The notes: generated from the sequence alone by a model not told the origin. A stretch of 64,000 nucleotides of DNA from CBDHHC01 sp965263345 (GCA_965263345.1 CBDHHC010000006.1:558001-622000), one strand, 5' to 3'; numbered from the stretch's first letter, positions 1 through 9,196 are shown. Made by a program: numbers and translations.

Positions 1-1003
1 GTAACTTTTCTTTTTGTTTTTTCATACGTTTAGCATCTTCATTTGCTTTGTCGCCAATATGATTGATGCCTTGTTTTTCGGCAAGTTCGATTTGATATTG
101 CCTTGCCGCGGCCCGTTTACGGTCTTCATCTGTTTTTTTATCTTTGCAGTGTGGGCATTGAATACCTGGAATGAAGTCAGGTGACTTCCTCTCTGCTGGG
201 GAAAGAGGATAGCGACAGGCATGACATTGTGTATAGTCACTTTCTTTTAAGCCATGGCTTACAGCAACTCGTTCATCAAATACAAAGCATTCGCCTTTCC
301 AAAGGCTTTCTTCTTCGGGTATGTTTTCTAGGTATTTTAGAATGCCGCCTTTGAGATGGTATACTTCTTCATAACCATGTGCCATCATATAAGAAGATGC
401 TTTTTCGCAGCGTATGCCGCCGGTACAAAACATTGCAACTTTTTTATGTGTTTCTGGCTTTAGGTTCTCAGATACAAAGTCTTTAAACTCAGTAAATGTT
501 TCTGTGTTTGGGTCGATAGCCCCTTTGAATGTTCCTATGGATACTTCATAATCATTACGTGTATCAATCACTATCATATCAGGATCGGATATGATTTTGT
601 TCCAATCTTCAGGTTCAACATAAGTGCCAACCTGTTTGGTGGGTGAGGCTTCTTCTGCTCTTAATGTGACGATTTCATTTTTTAAGCGTACACGCATTCT
701 CAAAAATGGTTCACTCGAAGCAAAAGAATATTTCACGTCAATATTCTTAAGGCGACCTTTAAAAATATTCCCTGTTGTCAAATATTTGATTAGCTCGTTA
801 ATATTTGTTTCGTTTCCTGCTACTGTACCATTGATACCTTCTTTAGCGAGCAGCAGAGTGCCTTTAATGTCTCTTGCCTTACAAAAGTCTAATAATGGAG
901 CTTTAAGATTTTCAAAGTCTGGTAGAGCCACAAAGTAATAGAGTGCTGCGACTTTATAGGCTTTTGAAGTTTTTGATGTATCTGATATCAAGGCTTTACT
1001 CAT
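1..1003 (-). CDS. trhO: tRNA uridine-34 hydroxylase TrhO (rhodanese family), 3' end cut off
   Basis: Encodes a YceA/TrhO-type rhodanese protein, which in known members makes 5-hydroxyuridine at the tRNA wobble position in the cytosol. The reading frame starts at ATG 1003 and runs off the left edge after 334 residues; relatives have about 350, so only a short C-terminal piece is missing. The first 110 or so residues look like the acylphosphatase-like domain of this family. A rhodanese domain follows with the family loop FCTGGIRCEK (probable catalytic Cys193). A Cys-rich tail (CHACRYP and CPHC) probably binds zinc. The gene stands alone, divergent from the small secreted protein to its right. 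The family call is firm; activity is inferred. Confidence 0.93.
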   Translation of the reverse strand, partial: MSKALISDTSKTSKAYKVAALYYFVALPDFENLKAPLLDFCKARDIKGTLLLAKEGINGTVAGNETNINELIKYLTTGNIFKGRLKNIDVKYSFASSEPFLRMRVRLKNEIVTLRAEEASPTKQVGTYVEPEDWNKIISDPDMIVIDTRNDYEVSIGTFKGAIDPNTETFTEFKDFVSENLKPETHKKVAMFCTGGIRCEKASSYMMAHGYEEVYHLKGGILKYLENIPEEESLWKGECFVFDERVAVSHGLKESDYTQCHACRYPLSPAERKSPDFIPGIQCPHCKDKKTDEDRKRAAARQYQIELAEKQGINHIGDKANEDAKRMKKQKEKL

Positions 1004-1149
1004 TCTAACGGAATATAGGTTTCAGAAACTTATTTCGGAAATATAAGGATTATCACATTGAATCTTTGATTTTAATCAAAGATTTTTCAACAAGAGTGAC
1101 TTCATTTAATCCAGAGATAATTTTTTTTCAATCCCACAGGAGAGGTAAT

Positions 1150-1596
1150 ATGGTAAAAATCACGAAAAAAGCGTGTTCGTTTCTTGCCGTTTGTTTTTCG
1201 CTTTTTGCTATTGTGACTTATGCAATGCCAAGCAAAGCCGGGCAATATGATAGATCCATTTATACAATAGACGAGATTGTTGAGCGTTTGTATGATGATG
1301 GTTATTATCGTATTCGCGTGACTGATAGAAATCCACCATTATTTGATCTTTATGCATGTTATGAAGGTAAATTATTTGAATTTACGATAGATCATCATGG
1401 GCGCATTCGAGATAAGGATTATGAAGGTCGGTGTCCATATCGTAAGCGTGTCGAGTATCATGAGCCAGAAGGTGATGTTTCAGTCGATTTGAAAAGTGGT
1501 GTGCATGTCAGAGCACCCTATGCCGATGTTGATGTTGACAAATACAATGGTGTTAGAGTTCGTGCTCCTTTTGTAGATCTTCATATCCGTAAATAA
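1150..1596 (+). CDS. Small secreted protein, PepSY-like, with duplicated C-terminal motif
   Basis: Hypothetical exported protein of 148 residues. I start it at ATG 1150 because a good Shine-Dalgarno (AGGAGAGG) lies just upstream; an in-frame start at 1066 would put extra residues before the signal peptide. Residues 1-32 form a signal peptide ending near SKAG. The middle part (IDEIVERLYDDGYYRIRV, a Cys-containing YEGKLFEFTID stretch and a second Cys) resembles the small PepSY-like proteins common in Rhizobiales. The C-terminus repeats a motif: GVHVRAPYADVDV then GVRVRAPFVDLHI, which suggests short beta strands. No function is known to me. A hairpin terminator follows 20 bp after the stop. Confidence 0.75.
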   Translation: MVKITKKACSFLAVCFSLFAIVTYAMPSKAGQYDRSIYTIDEIVERLYDDGYYRIRVTDRNPPLFDLYACYEGKLFEFTIDHHGRIRDKDYEGRCPYRKRVEYHEPEGDVSVDLKSGVHVRAPYADVDVDKYNGVRVRAPFVDLHIRK

Positions 1597-1608
1597 GAAA
1601 TAGATTTG

Positions 1609-2118
1609 TTATTGTTCAGATAAGCCGGTGCGGCTTATCTGATCAGCTTTTTTTAGCATATCTGGTATGCGGAAATTTCCATACATTTGCTGAATTAATC
1701 TTGGGGCGTCTGTATTTTTTATTCCGACTGAGGTTATAAAAAGTGGATGTTTGCTATTGCCTCGATAGATTTCAGTGGAACATTTATCATTGTATAATTT
1801 GTTTTTTGCAACTCCGATGATTGGGTATTTTTGATCCAATGCTTCAAAGAGATGAGCTCCCAGACCTTTTGAATATCCATCTTCTAGCCAGACATAACCA
1901 TCAATCAATAAGGTTGTATAGTTCGTCTCAATTTTATCGATTATATATAAAAGACATGGTAATTCTCTTTTATAAAATGCCCCTGCTTCATAATCAGAGG
2001 GACATTTGGTATAATCAAAGTAAATTTTGTATGGTTCTTTTGACTGCCAGTCTTCTATTAAAACTGCTGCACATTTGGCTTTATTATTTTGATAGTGCAC
2101 ATCAAGACAGCAAATCAT
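1609..2118 (-). CDS. Endonuclease V-like protein (short form)
   Basis: Resembles the endonuclease V family, which nicks DNA or RNA near deoxyinosine or inosine. The 169-residue protein keeps the family layout: an early acidic residue in CCLDVHY (Asp6), a YKRELP box (Glu52) matching the family FRE-P segment, LLIDGY (Asp73) matching the LVDGHG strand, and KGLGAHLFEAL followed by PIIGVAKNKL, matching the GLASHLG and IGVAK segments. It is shorter than typical bacterial Nfi (about 220 residues), mostly at the N-terminus and in the DGHG loop, where WLED replaces the usual residues. Activity is therefore uncertain. It is convergent with the secreted-protein gene and shares 3' DNA with its terminator. 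Confidence 0.7.
   Translation of the reverse strand: MICCLDVHYQNNKAKCAAVLIEDWQSKEPYKIYFDYTKCPSDYEAGAFYKRELPCLLYIIDKIETNYTTLLIDGYVWLEDGYSKGLGAHLFEALDQKYPIIGVAKNKLYNDKCSTEIYRGNSKHPLFITSVGIKNTDAPRLIQQMYGNFRIPDMLKKADQISRTGLSEQ
1617..1649 (+). terminator. Rho-independent terminator inside the 3' end of the convergent gene
   Basis: A perfect 10-bp stem, CAGATAAGCC (1617-1626) with GGCTTATCTG (1632-1641), a 5-nt loop and then ATCAGC and a T run. It follows the secreted-protein gene on the plus strand. The same bases encode the last residues of the endonuclease V-like protein on the minus strand. Confidence 0.8.
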
Positions 2119-2206
2119 TTGACGTTATTTCCACTTAAAGATTGAACTTATATACTATCGTATTGCCATATTCTTTCGCAAGTCTTAGATCAGGTAAGGT
2201 GAATTG

Positions 2207-2704
2207 ATGGATACTTCTCAAATTTTTATAAGGCCATTTGAAGAAAAAGATCTGGATGATATCCAAAAAATCAGAGAGCAAGCCTTTGCACCTGTCTTTC
2301 AATCTTTTAGAAGCATTTTAGGGATAGATGTTGCTGTTCATGCGTTAGCATCTGTTGAAACAGAGCAAGCTGAGTTATTGTTAAATTTATGTGACCCTAA
2401 GAGTTCTGAGGACGTTTTTGTTGCTCTTGTTAACAATGTTATTGTTGGTTTTGTTTCTATTTCATTAGATCATGAACAGAAGGTTGGTGAGATTGGTTTA
2501 AATGCTGTGCATCCAGATTATGCTGGTCAAGGTCTTGGCACTAAACTTTATGATTTTGCTCTTGGTAAAATGAAGCAAGCAGGTATGCTTGTCGCTGCTG
2601 TTGGAACCGGAGGTGACGCCAGTCATGAGCCAGCTAGAAGGGCCTATGAAAAAGTCGGTTTTGGGCCTTCTCTTCCTAGTTTATGGATGTATAAGAAACT
2701 GTAA
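2207..2704 (+). CDS. GNAT-family N-acetyltransferase
   Basis: A 165-residue GNAT acetyltransferase; substrate unknown. The N-terminus IFIRPFEEKDLDDIQKIRE is the usual first strand and helix. VHPDYAGQGLGTKLYDFAL is motif A, with the Q-G-L-G acetyl-CoA pyrophosphate loop, and ARRAYEKVGF is the C-terminal motif B. I start at ATG 2207, seven bases after AAGG; a TTG one codon earlier is also open. A strong terminator follows the stop. Confidence 0.85.
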   Translation: MDTSQIFIRPFEEKDLDDIQKIREQAFAPVFQSFRSILGIDVAVHALASVETEQAELLLNLCDPKSSEDVFVALVNNVIVGFVSISLDHEQKVGEIGLNAVHPDYAGQGLGTKLYDFALGKMKQAGMLVAAVGTGGDASHEPARRAYEKVGFGPSLPSLWMYKKL

Positions 2705-2720
2705 TTAATTTTTGATGACA

Positions 2721-2763
2721 TAAAAAAACCGGCTCTCTTTTGGAGAGCCGGTCTCTTTTTTGT
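2721..2763. terminator. Bidirectional rho-independent terminator
   Basis: A perfect 10-bp stem ACCGGCTCTC (2728-2737) / GAGAGCCGGT (2743-2752) with a TTTTG loop. It is followed by a T run on the plus strand and preceded by an A run, so it can end transcription of the GNAT gene and of the minus-strand ORF that ends at 2782. Confidence 0.88.
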
Positions 2764-2781
2764 AACCAGTTTTAAGGCTGG

Positions 2782-3120
2782 TCAATATCTATATTCAGCC
2801 CATACTTGGAGGGTGAAGATATTGCGGTCGCAGGAGCGCGTATACCTTGAGGAATGGGGCTTGGTTTGTGGTTTGAGAAAAGTTTCTCTGACACAGTTCA
2901 AGTAATTCCTGAAGATAGGTGAGCAAGCGCTTTTCCATGAATCGCTCCATATGGTTGTATTGCACCCTTGGCCCCCCGACGAAGGATGACTCACATAAGC
3001 CTTAGGTGCATTGGTGTTATACCCGATGAGGGCGTACACTGACCTCAAAAAGACATAGAGATTCTTGATTTTCTGGGAAAGAGTTAAGATAGATGTCAGC
3101 GATGAATTTGATTTACTCAA
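2782..3120 (-). CDS. Hypothetical Cys-containing small protein (doubtful)
   Basis: A possible 112-residue protein of unknown family. It is supported by a TTG start at 3120 with AAAGGAG ten bases upstream, and by a terminator that would serve its 3' end; an upstream ATG at 3174 is in frame but lacks a ribosome site. The sequence is Ser- and Asn-rich with no signal peptide or membrane span, and has five Cys in its second half (GQGC, SACS, NCVR, RSCDR). I recognise no domain. It could be a genuine taxon-specific gene or a chance ORF. Confidence 0.35.
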   Translation of the reverse strand: MSKSNSSLTSILTLSQKIKNLYVFLRSVYALIGYNTNAPKAYVSHPSSGGQGCNTTIWSDSWKSACSPIFRNYLNCVRETFLKPQTKPHSSRYTRSCDRNIFTLQVWAEYRY

Positions 3121-3231
3121 AGCTGTCGTCTCCTTTGTGTCTTCATATTGGACAACATTTAATATTCTAAACAAAGAATTTTAATATATTGTGACAATAC
3201 GGAATGAGATCATTCAACGCGCACAAATTAT

Positions 3232-3300
3232 TGTAAAATATAAGAATTATTGTTCTTATATTTTACATGTACACATGAACTTCTGTATAGAAATTCATGT
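3232..3300. repeat. Two adjacent AT-rich inverted repeats
   Basis: The first is a perfect 15-bp inverted repeat, arms TGTAAAATATAAGAA (3232-3246) and its complement (3253-3267), with a 6-nt loop. Six bases on, 3273-3300 forms a second hairpin: ACATGAA pairs with TTCATGT and an inner TTCT pairs with AGAA around GTAT. Neither has a T run, so they are not classic terminators. They lie between the 3' end of rpoH and the doubtful ORF at 2782-3120. Confidence 0.6.
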
Positions 3301-3436
3301 TTTGTACTATGTAGGAAAATGGTTAACAATGAGTTAATTTTTGCTTTAGCAAGAGCCTGAATGTGTTTCATAAATAAACGAAAATTCATTTGATCGTTAA
3401 TTATTTTTAACCTTTTTTAGTTCTAAAAGTATTTTG

Positions 3437-4315
3437 CTAAACAGCATTATTTTCTAATGCAGCTCTTTTTACCGCTTTTTGTACTTTTTCAAAGGCTCTT
3501 ACTTCAATCTGACGTATGCGTTCCCTACTTACACCAAATTCAGAAGATAACTCTTCAAGAGTTAATGGTGTTTCTTCAAGGCGGCGTGCTTCAAAAATAC
3601 GTTTTTCACGATCATTCAGGTCGTCCATTGCGTCGTGAAGCATTTCGCGTCTTTGATCGAGTTCTTCAGACTCAGCTAATAATGTCTCTTGATCAAATGT
3701 TTCGTCAACTAACCAATCTTGCCATTCTCCTGTTTCTGTATCATTCCGAAGAGGGGCGTTTAATGAGCTATCACCTGATAATCTGCGATTCATAGAAATA
3801 ACATCTTCTTCAGATACACCAAGTTTGGTCGCAATTTGTTTGACCTGATCAGGTTTTAGATCTCCATCATCAAGCGCTTGGATTTGTCCTTTCATTTTTC
3901 TTAAATTGAAAAAGAGCTTCTTCTGAGCAGCAGTGGTGCCCATTTTTACCAAACTCCAAGACCGCAAGATATATTCTTGAATTGAGGCTTTAATCCACCA
4001 CATTGCATAAGTGGCAAGACGAAAACCTTTTTCAGGGTCGAATCGTTTAACTGCTTGCATTAACCCTACATTTCCCTCGGAGACAACTTCTCCTACGGGG
4101 AGACCATAGCCACGATATCCCATTGCAATTCTCGCAACGAGACGAAGGTGACTTGTTACAAGTTGATGAGCTGCTTCTCTATCACCATTTTCCGTCCAGC
4201 TTTTTGCAAGATCATACTCTTGTTGTGGTTCCAACATTGGAAACTTTCTTATCTCATCAAGATATTTAGTTAAGCTTCCTGTATCCGGTATTGTTGGTAA
4301 CTTCTTTGTTGACAT
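3437..4315 (-). CDS. rpoH: RNA polymerase sigma factor RpoH (sigma-32)
   Basis: Heat-shock sigma factor of 292 residues. Region 2 is recognisable by DLAKSWTENGDREAAHQLV, HLRLVARIAMGY and YAMWWIKASIQEYILRSW. The RpoH box follows with KMGTTAAQKKLFFNLRK. Region 4 carries the helix-turn-helix LTLEELSSEFGVSRERIRQIE. I start at ATG 4315, seven bases after GGAG, rather than the upstream in-frame ATG at 4348, because the N-terminus then matches the family. Upstream on the same strand is rluD, an arrangement seen in other alphaproteobacteria, but a 246-bp gap suggests rpoH has its own promoter. Confidence 0.96.
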   Translation of the reverse strand: MSTKKLPTIPDTGSLTKYLDEIRKFPMLEPQQEYDLAKSWTENGDREAAHQLVTSHLRLVARIAMGYRGYGLPVGEVVSEGNVGLMQAVKRFDPEKGFRLATYAMWWIKASIQEYILRSWSLVKMGTTAAQKKLFFNLRKMKGQIQALDDGDLKPDQVKQIATKLGVSEEDVISMNRRLSGDSSLNAPLRNDTETGEWQDWLVDETFDQETLLAESEELDQRREMLHDAMDDLNDREKRIFEARRLEETPLTLEELSSEFGVSRERIRQIEVRAFEKVQKAVKRAALENNAV

Positions 4316-4561
4316 ATCTTTACTCCAGCCTGCTAGTGGTGATTTCACAGCATTAGAGGTTTTGTAAAACTGGTTTATTGCTAGTTCTACAACACACTTA
4401 TTGTATGATATATGTTCTTATCTGCTTGATAACAAGTTTTGAATGTTAAATGGATGAACAACATATATGCCTAATTTCCTTCATTTTTTCAGTATTTCAG
4501 ATGTAAGATGAACACTGAATGACTGGTTACATTACATATAATTAATTTTAAAAATAATGCA

Positions 4562-5575
4562 TTATGTAAAATATTTTAATGTTTCATACAATGTTAGAAT
4601 TTTTTTGGGGAATTTACTCTCAAACCTTAGAGGTTTTTTCGTTAATGGATGTTCAAAGCCTAGGTGATATGCGTGTAATGCTTGTCGATTGAGGACATCA
4701 AGGCTTTTTTGGGATTGTTCACTTAGTTTTGACCGGCTTGACGCAAAACCAGTTCCATATGTTTGATCTCCAAGGAGCGGATGACCAATGTGGGACATAT
4801 GTACTCTAATCTGGTGAGTTCTGCCAGTTTCTAAAATGCATTTGATCAGTGAAGCTATTGTAACATTTTCATCATTTTTAAATGATTCCAAAATCTCATA
4901 ATGAGTTACTGCTGATTTGCCGCCAGATTTGACAACTGCCATTTTTTGCCGATTGCTGTCTTTTCTCCCAAGGGGTGCTTCGATAATCCCTTTTGGCCTT
5001 GGAGGTTTTCCCCATACAAGTGCTTTATAGGCTCTTGTCATGCGACCATCACGTCCATGCGCAGCAAATTGTTTACTGAGATATTGGTGTGATTGATCTG
5101 TTTTTGCAATAACCATAAGCCCAGATGTTTCTTTATCTAACCGATGGACAATCCCAGGACGTTTAACACCTCCAATGCCAGACAAGCTATCTCCGCAATG
5201 TGCAAGTAATGCGTTAACTAACGTTCCCGTCCAATTTCCAGCTGCTGGGTGAACAACAAGACCAGCCGGTTTATCAATAACGATCAAGGCGTCGTCTTCA
5301 AATACAATATTTAAGGGGATACTTTGTGCTTTAGGTAGTGCTGGTTGAGCGGCAGGAATTACTAAATGAAAGTTTTCTCCTGCCTTTACTCTATGATTCG
5401 GTTCCAAGATTTTAGTGTGGTCTTTTTCTACATAACCATCCTTAATAAGAGATTTTATTCTAGAGCGGCTAGGTCCTGCCAATACATCACTCAGAAAACG
5501 ATCCAGTCTTTGACCTTCATGTTCTTCTTCGGCTAGAATATTGATTTCTTCTTCTAGGTTTTCGGTATCTGACAA
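4562..5575 (-). CDS. rluD: 23S rRNA pseudouridine synthase RluD family
   Basis: RluA/RluD-family pseudouridine synthase of 337 residues; RluD modifies helix 69 of 23S rRNA (positions 1911, 1915, 1917 in E. coli). Residues 15-75 form an S4 RNA-binding domain (EGQRLDRFLSDVL, SRSRIKSLIKDGYV). The catalytic domain has the signature HRLDKETSG at 144-152, with the catalytic Asp147, then GRTHQIRVHMSHIGHPLLGD. RluC and RluD are hard to separate by eye; the synteny with rpoH and the S4 domain favour RluD. Confidence 0.9.
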   Translation of the reverse strand: MSDTENLEEEINILAEEEHEGQRLDRFLSDVLAGPSRSRIKSLIKDGYVEKDHTKILEPNHRVKAGENFHLVIPAAQPALPKAQSIPLNIVFEDDALIVIDKPAGLVVHPAAGNWTGTLVNALLAHCGDSLSGIGGVKRPGIVHRLDKETSGLMVIAKTDQSHQYLSKQFAAHGRDGRMTRAYKALVWGKPPRPKGIIEAPLGRKDSNRQKMAVVKSGGKSAVTHYEILESFKNDENVTIASLIKCILETGRTHQIRVHMSHIGHPLLGDQTYGTGFASSRSKLSEQSQKSLDVLNRQALHAYHLGFEHPLTKKPLRFESKFPKKILTLYETLKYFT

Positions 5576-6274
5576 TGAGTTTTGCTTTACAATTTGTGGG
5601 TAAGAGATTTTAGATACATTATAAAAAAACTGATTGTGTTTTTATCATTTCCAGTTTTATTATATCGTGTACTTCGCTTATCAATTGCATTCTATATTTA
5701 TGATCTTCGGATTAGCATTAAAGCTATGTTGAGTATGAAAATCAAGGTTAAATGCTTAAGTTTCTATGCTTGTTTATGGTCTTTCATATAATACTAACTC
5801 TGATTATTCTAGTCCCTATTTTGTTTCTCTCTTTTTGCCTATCTTGTATTCAGAGTATTCTAATTGTCATAATTTATAAAACCACATAAATAAAAAAAAA
5901 TTCATATTTGGGACATTAGAGAAATGATTTTATAGAAAGGCCCTCAGGAATTTGTTTTTTACCTTGATTTTTCCAATTTTTATTCAATATACTTTATGAG
6001 TTAACCACAAACTCACATAGTTTATTTTTCGTGGTTAATATGATTAATTTTTGACAATTGCATTACATGCATGGCAAAACGAATGTGTTTAAGGTAAAAA
6101 AAACTATAAATAAAGTAGTGCTTTTGTTAGAAATAACTAAAGGTAGGACCGCGAAAACTCCTCAACTTTTTGGCCAGACTCTTCTAAAGAAGTTTTTTGT
6201 TATCGTTGGATATTTGTTTTGGGGACATAAATTTAAACTATAAAACACCAAGTTCTGGAGTATTGATAACATAC
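5576..6274. other. AT-rich intergenic region without a convincing gene
   Basis: About 700 bp between divergent rluD and the phosphatase gene. Short ORFs at 5582-5791 and 6058-6243 have no ribosome site or recognisable sequence. The only structure I see is an inverted pair, TTAACCAC (6001-6008) and GTGGTTAA (6031-6038), 22 bp apart, which could be a regulator site. Confidence 0.5.
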
Positions 6275-7015
6275 ATGTTTAAAGTCAGCAAAAATCTTGG
6301 CAAAGTTCCAGAAGATTGTCGGGTTTATGTTATTGGTGATATACATGGTTGTGCGGATCTCTTACTTAAATTACTTGATTCAATCATAAAAGATAAAAAA
6401 GAAGCCAAGGATGTTGAAAGAAATTTCCTTATCTTTTTAGGTGACTATATTGATCGTGGAATTGATAGCAAAAAAACAATTGATATTATGCTTACTGATA
6501 TTCCTGATGGTTTTGAAGTTATTACACTCAAGGGCAATCATGAAGAAATGATGCTTGATGCTATGGAACATAAAGAGGCTCTGCCAACTTGGATTCATAA
6601 TGGTGGTCAGGCGACACTTTATTCTTATGGTATTAATCCAGAAAACTATATGCTTAGAGAAGATGCTACACTCTTGCTAGGCACTCTTCTAGCTGCACAA
6701 ATGCCCACAAACCATAAAAAATTCTTTGAGTCATTGCAATTGAAAGCTGATATTGGTGATTATTTTTTTGTTCATGCCGGTGTCAATCCAAATTTCTCCC
6801 TCAAAGACCAGAAAGAACGGGATTTATTGTGGATTCGCCGACGCTTTTTACAGCATACTGGTAAATTTGAGAAAATAATTGTGCATGGACATACTCCTGT
6901 TGAGAAACCTGAAGTTCATGCTAATAGAATTGGAATAGATACAGGTGCATGGACTACGGGATGCTTAACAGCGCTCTGTTTAGAAGATTCTCGCTATCGT
7001 TTTATTTCTACTTAA
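6275..7015 (+). CDS. PPP-family metallophosphatase (serine/threonine phosphatase-like)
   Basis: A 246-residue calcineurin-like phosphoesterase of the bacterial PrpA/ApaH-like branch, cytosolic. The metal-binding motifs appear in order: GDIHG (21-25), GDYIDRG, GNHE, a HAG histidine motif and HGHTP. Possible substrates are phosphoproteins or dinucleoside polyphosphates, and these cannot be told apart from sequence. I chose ATG 6275 because it gives the usual short leader before GDIHG; the ribosome site is weak. It is a single gene facing large intergenic spaces on both sides. Confidence 0.88.
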   Translation: MFKVSKNLGKVPEDCRVYVIGDIHGCADLLLKLLDSIIKDKKEAKDVERNFLIFLGDYIDRGIDSKKTIDIMLTDIPDGFEVITLKGNHEEMMLDAMEHKEALPTWIHNGGQATLYSYGINPENYMLREDATLLLGTLLAAQMPTNHKKFFESLQLKADIGDYFFVHAGVNPNFSLKDQKERDLLWIRRRFLQHTGKFEKIIVHGHTPVEKPEVHANRIGIDTGAWTTGCLTALCLEDSRYRFIST

Positions 7016-7396
7016 TTTTCCTTTATGGCCCGCTTTTTTATATAACTCTGTAATATTGTTTCAAATTAGAAGGCTTTATCAAACAATTAAATTATCATAT
7101 TTTCTTTGATGAAAATTCGTTGTTTTTGTTCGTTCTATGCAGATGTGGTGCTTATGCATCAACTGGCTCACCTTAATTCTACTGACATAAAATAACCTAG
7201 AGACATTCACAAACAGAACACAAAAAAGATGCATTGCGAATGAGCATATCAAATGAATTAGATGATCATATATTCTTATGTTCTATGATTCTTTTGATCA
7301 TGTTTTTTGATGGGTTCTGGTTAGCCGAGTTGACCAGAATTCTAGTCGAATTTTTTTAGACTATTTATCAGAATAGATTGTGGTGGAGCGTTTTTT
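7016..7396. other. Intergenic region upstream of the haloperoxidase
   Basis: 381 bp, AT-rich. It presumably holds the haloperoxidase promoter and 5' leader. I see no clear inverted repeat, riboswitch-like fold or tRNA. Confidence 0.4.
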
Positions 7397-9196
7397 ATGT
7401 CTGAATATACTAAGAATGATACTCATTATAATGAGTCTGAAACTTTGCAATCCAGCAAAGAAAAAACCAGTTCAGGTTTTGATCAAGTAAAGGTCAATAG
7501 AAGGCAGATGTTAAACGGTGTTAGTGGTGCTGCTGTATTAGCTACAACTGCGGCTGGCGTTGCAAGTTTCTCTGATAATGCTGAGGCAGGTCGTCATTCA
7601 TCTCGTGTTCGTAGAGCTGTACGCATTCGAGTTAATGCGGCTAAAGCATATCTTCGAGAAGATAATGGGAAACAGTATGACAATGGTGATGATAATCGTT
7701 TTAATGATTATCGAGCTAGTTTTTTCAAAACGTTACCTCAAAATAATCTTGGTGAAGTCGATAAATCTGCTTATCATGCTCTTCTTCGTGCTTACAGTAC
7801 AAAAGAAGCATCAGATTATGATGCTGTTCCCCTTTCAGATCGAGCTGATCGCAAACTAGCAAATCCACAGGCAGCCCATGCTTTTCAAATGACTGGTTTA
7901 GACTCTCATTCTACACGTATGAAGCCTGCCCCAAAATTTAAAAGTGCTCTACAAGCAGCTGAAATGGGAGAGGTTTATTGGCAAGCTTTGACGAGAGATA
8001 TTCCTTTTAAACGTTATACATCAGATGCTAGTATCGCTTTGGCTGTTGCTGATCTGAATGATTTTCGTAAAACTGTTGGTCCAAAAGAAGATGGGTTTGT
8101 AAGCCCGCTGACTTTATTTAGAGGAGAAACACCAGGCGATCTTGTAGGGCCTTATATCAGTCAATTGCTTTGGTTGGATGTTCCTTATGGTCCTTCGACA
8201 ATCAAACAGCGTTATTTTTCTGCTGTTCCAAATGTAGATTTTGGATTGGATTATTCAGAATGGTTAGATATTCAACGTGGTGGGACCCCAAGTCAACCAA
8301 ACAGGTTTGAGACTGAAGCACGTTACATATTTAATAATCGCTCACTTGGCGAATACGTTCACAAAGATGTTGTTTTCCAAGCTTACTTGAATGCAGCATT
8401 AATTTTATTTTCTTTTGCTCCAGATTGTTTGGATGACTCAAATCCTTATCTCAATTCCTCTAATCAAGGTGGTTTTGTTACTTTTGGTATTGCAGATTTG
8501 ATAAATATAGTGACAAAGGCTGCGAATGTAGCTCTTAAAGGTGCATGGTATCAAAAGTGGCTTGTGCATCGCCGCTTACGTCCAGAAGTCTTTGCAGGAC
8601 GAATAGAGAACCAAACAAATGGTACAAAAAATTATGATATTCACGATGACATAATAAATTGTGATGCCGTTGGTCGTTTGCAACACGCTAACAATAATGC
8701 ATTGTTACCACTTGCTTTTCCTGAAGGGTCTCCAACACATCCATCATACCCTGCTGGTCACGCAACTATAGCAGGTGCATGTGCCACGATTTTAAAAGCT
8801 TATTTCAACGAAGAATTTGTTTTACCAAATCCTGTAGAAGCTTCTTCTGACGGGTTGTCATTAGATCCTTGGAATGGTGAAGACCTGTTAGTGGGAAATG
8901 AGATTAATAAGCTGGCGAATAATGTTGCTATTGGTCGTGATGCAGCTGGGGTCCATTATCGTTCTGATGGGGTTGATGGCCTTGAAGTTGGTGAACAGCA
9001 GGCCATTGGTATATTACGAGATTATAGTTTTTGCTATAATGAAGACTTTGCTGGTTTCACATTTACTAAATTCAATGGAGAGCAAGTTACTATTGTTAAT
9101 GGTAAGGTAAGAGGGAGTAAAAAACCTTATGGTAAAAAACGTTTCCGTGGCCGTACCAGGGAGTATTTGAGATGGAAAGATTATAACAACCAATAA
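7397..9196 (+). CDS. Vanadium-dependent haloperoxidase, Tat-exported
   Basis: A 599-residue vanadate-binding haloperoxidase of the PAP2/VHPO fold, expected to oxidise bromide or chloride with hydrogen peroxide outside the cytoplasm. The vanadate site is visible: KWLVHRRLRPE (Lys and Arg), then SPTHPSYPAGHATIAGA (the family has SGH; here AGH), then AIGRDAAGVHYRSDG with the Arg and axial His. The start at 7397 has GGTGGAG upstream. A twin-arginine signal, NRRQML plus a hydrophobic stretch ending near DNAEA, lies unusually deep (residues about 35-65) behind a polar N-terminus. The C-terminus is very basic (KKPYGKKRFRGR). Halide preference cannot be read from the sequence. Confidence 0.88.
   Translation: MSEYTKNDTHYNESETLQSSKEKTSSGFDQVKVNRRQMLNGVSGAAVLATTAAGVASFSDNAEAGRHSSRVRRAVRIRVNAAKAYLREDNGKQYDNGDDNRFNDYRASFFKTLPQNNLGEVDKSAYHALLRAYSTKEASDYDAVPLSDRADRKLANPQAAHAFQMTGLDSHSTRMKPAPKFKSALQAAEMGEVYWQALTRDIPFKRYTSDASIALAVADLNDFRKTVGPKEDGFVSPLTLFRGETPGDLVGPYISQLLWLDVPYGPSTIKQRYFSAVPNVDFGLDYSEWLDIQRGGTPSQPNRFETEARYIFNNRSLGEYVHKDVVFQAYLNAALILFSFAPDCLDDSNPYLNSSNQGGFVTFGIADLINIVTKAANVALKGAWYQKWLVHRRLRPEVFAGRIENQTNGTKNYDIHDDIINCDAVGRLQHANNNALLPLAFPEGSPTHPSYPAGHATIAGACATILKAYFNEEFVLPNPVEASSDGLSLDPWNGEDLLVGNEINKLANNVAIGRDAAGVHYRSDGVDGLEVGEQQAIGILRDYSFCYNEDFAGFTFTKFNGEQVTIVNGKVRGSKKPYGKKRFRGRTREYLRWKDYNNQ

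Noticed and set aside
3323..3337. Exact CtrA-type site TTAA-N7-TTAA near the rpoH 3' end
   Set aside because: In such AT-rich DNA several matches are expected by chance in 64 kb; it is not close to a firm gene start.
5582..5791. A 69-residue ORF divergent from rluD
   Set aside because: No ribosome site, no recognisable domain and a composition typical of AT-rich intergenic DNA.
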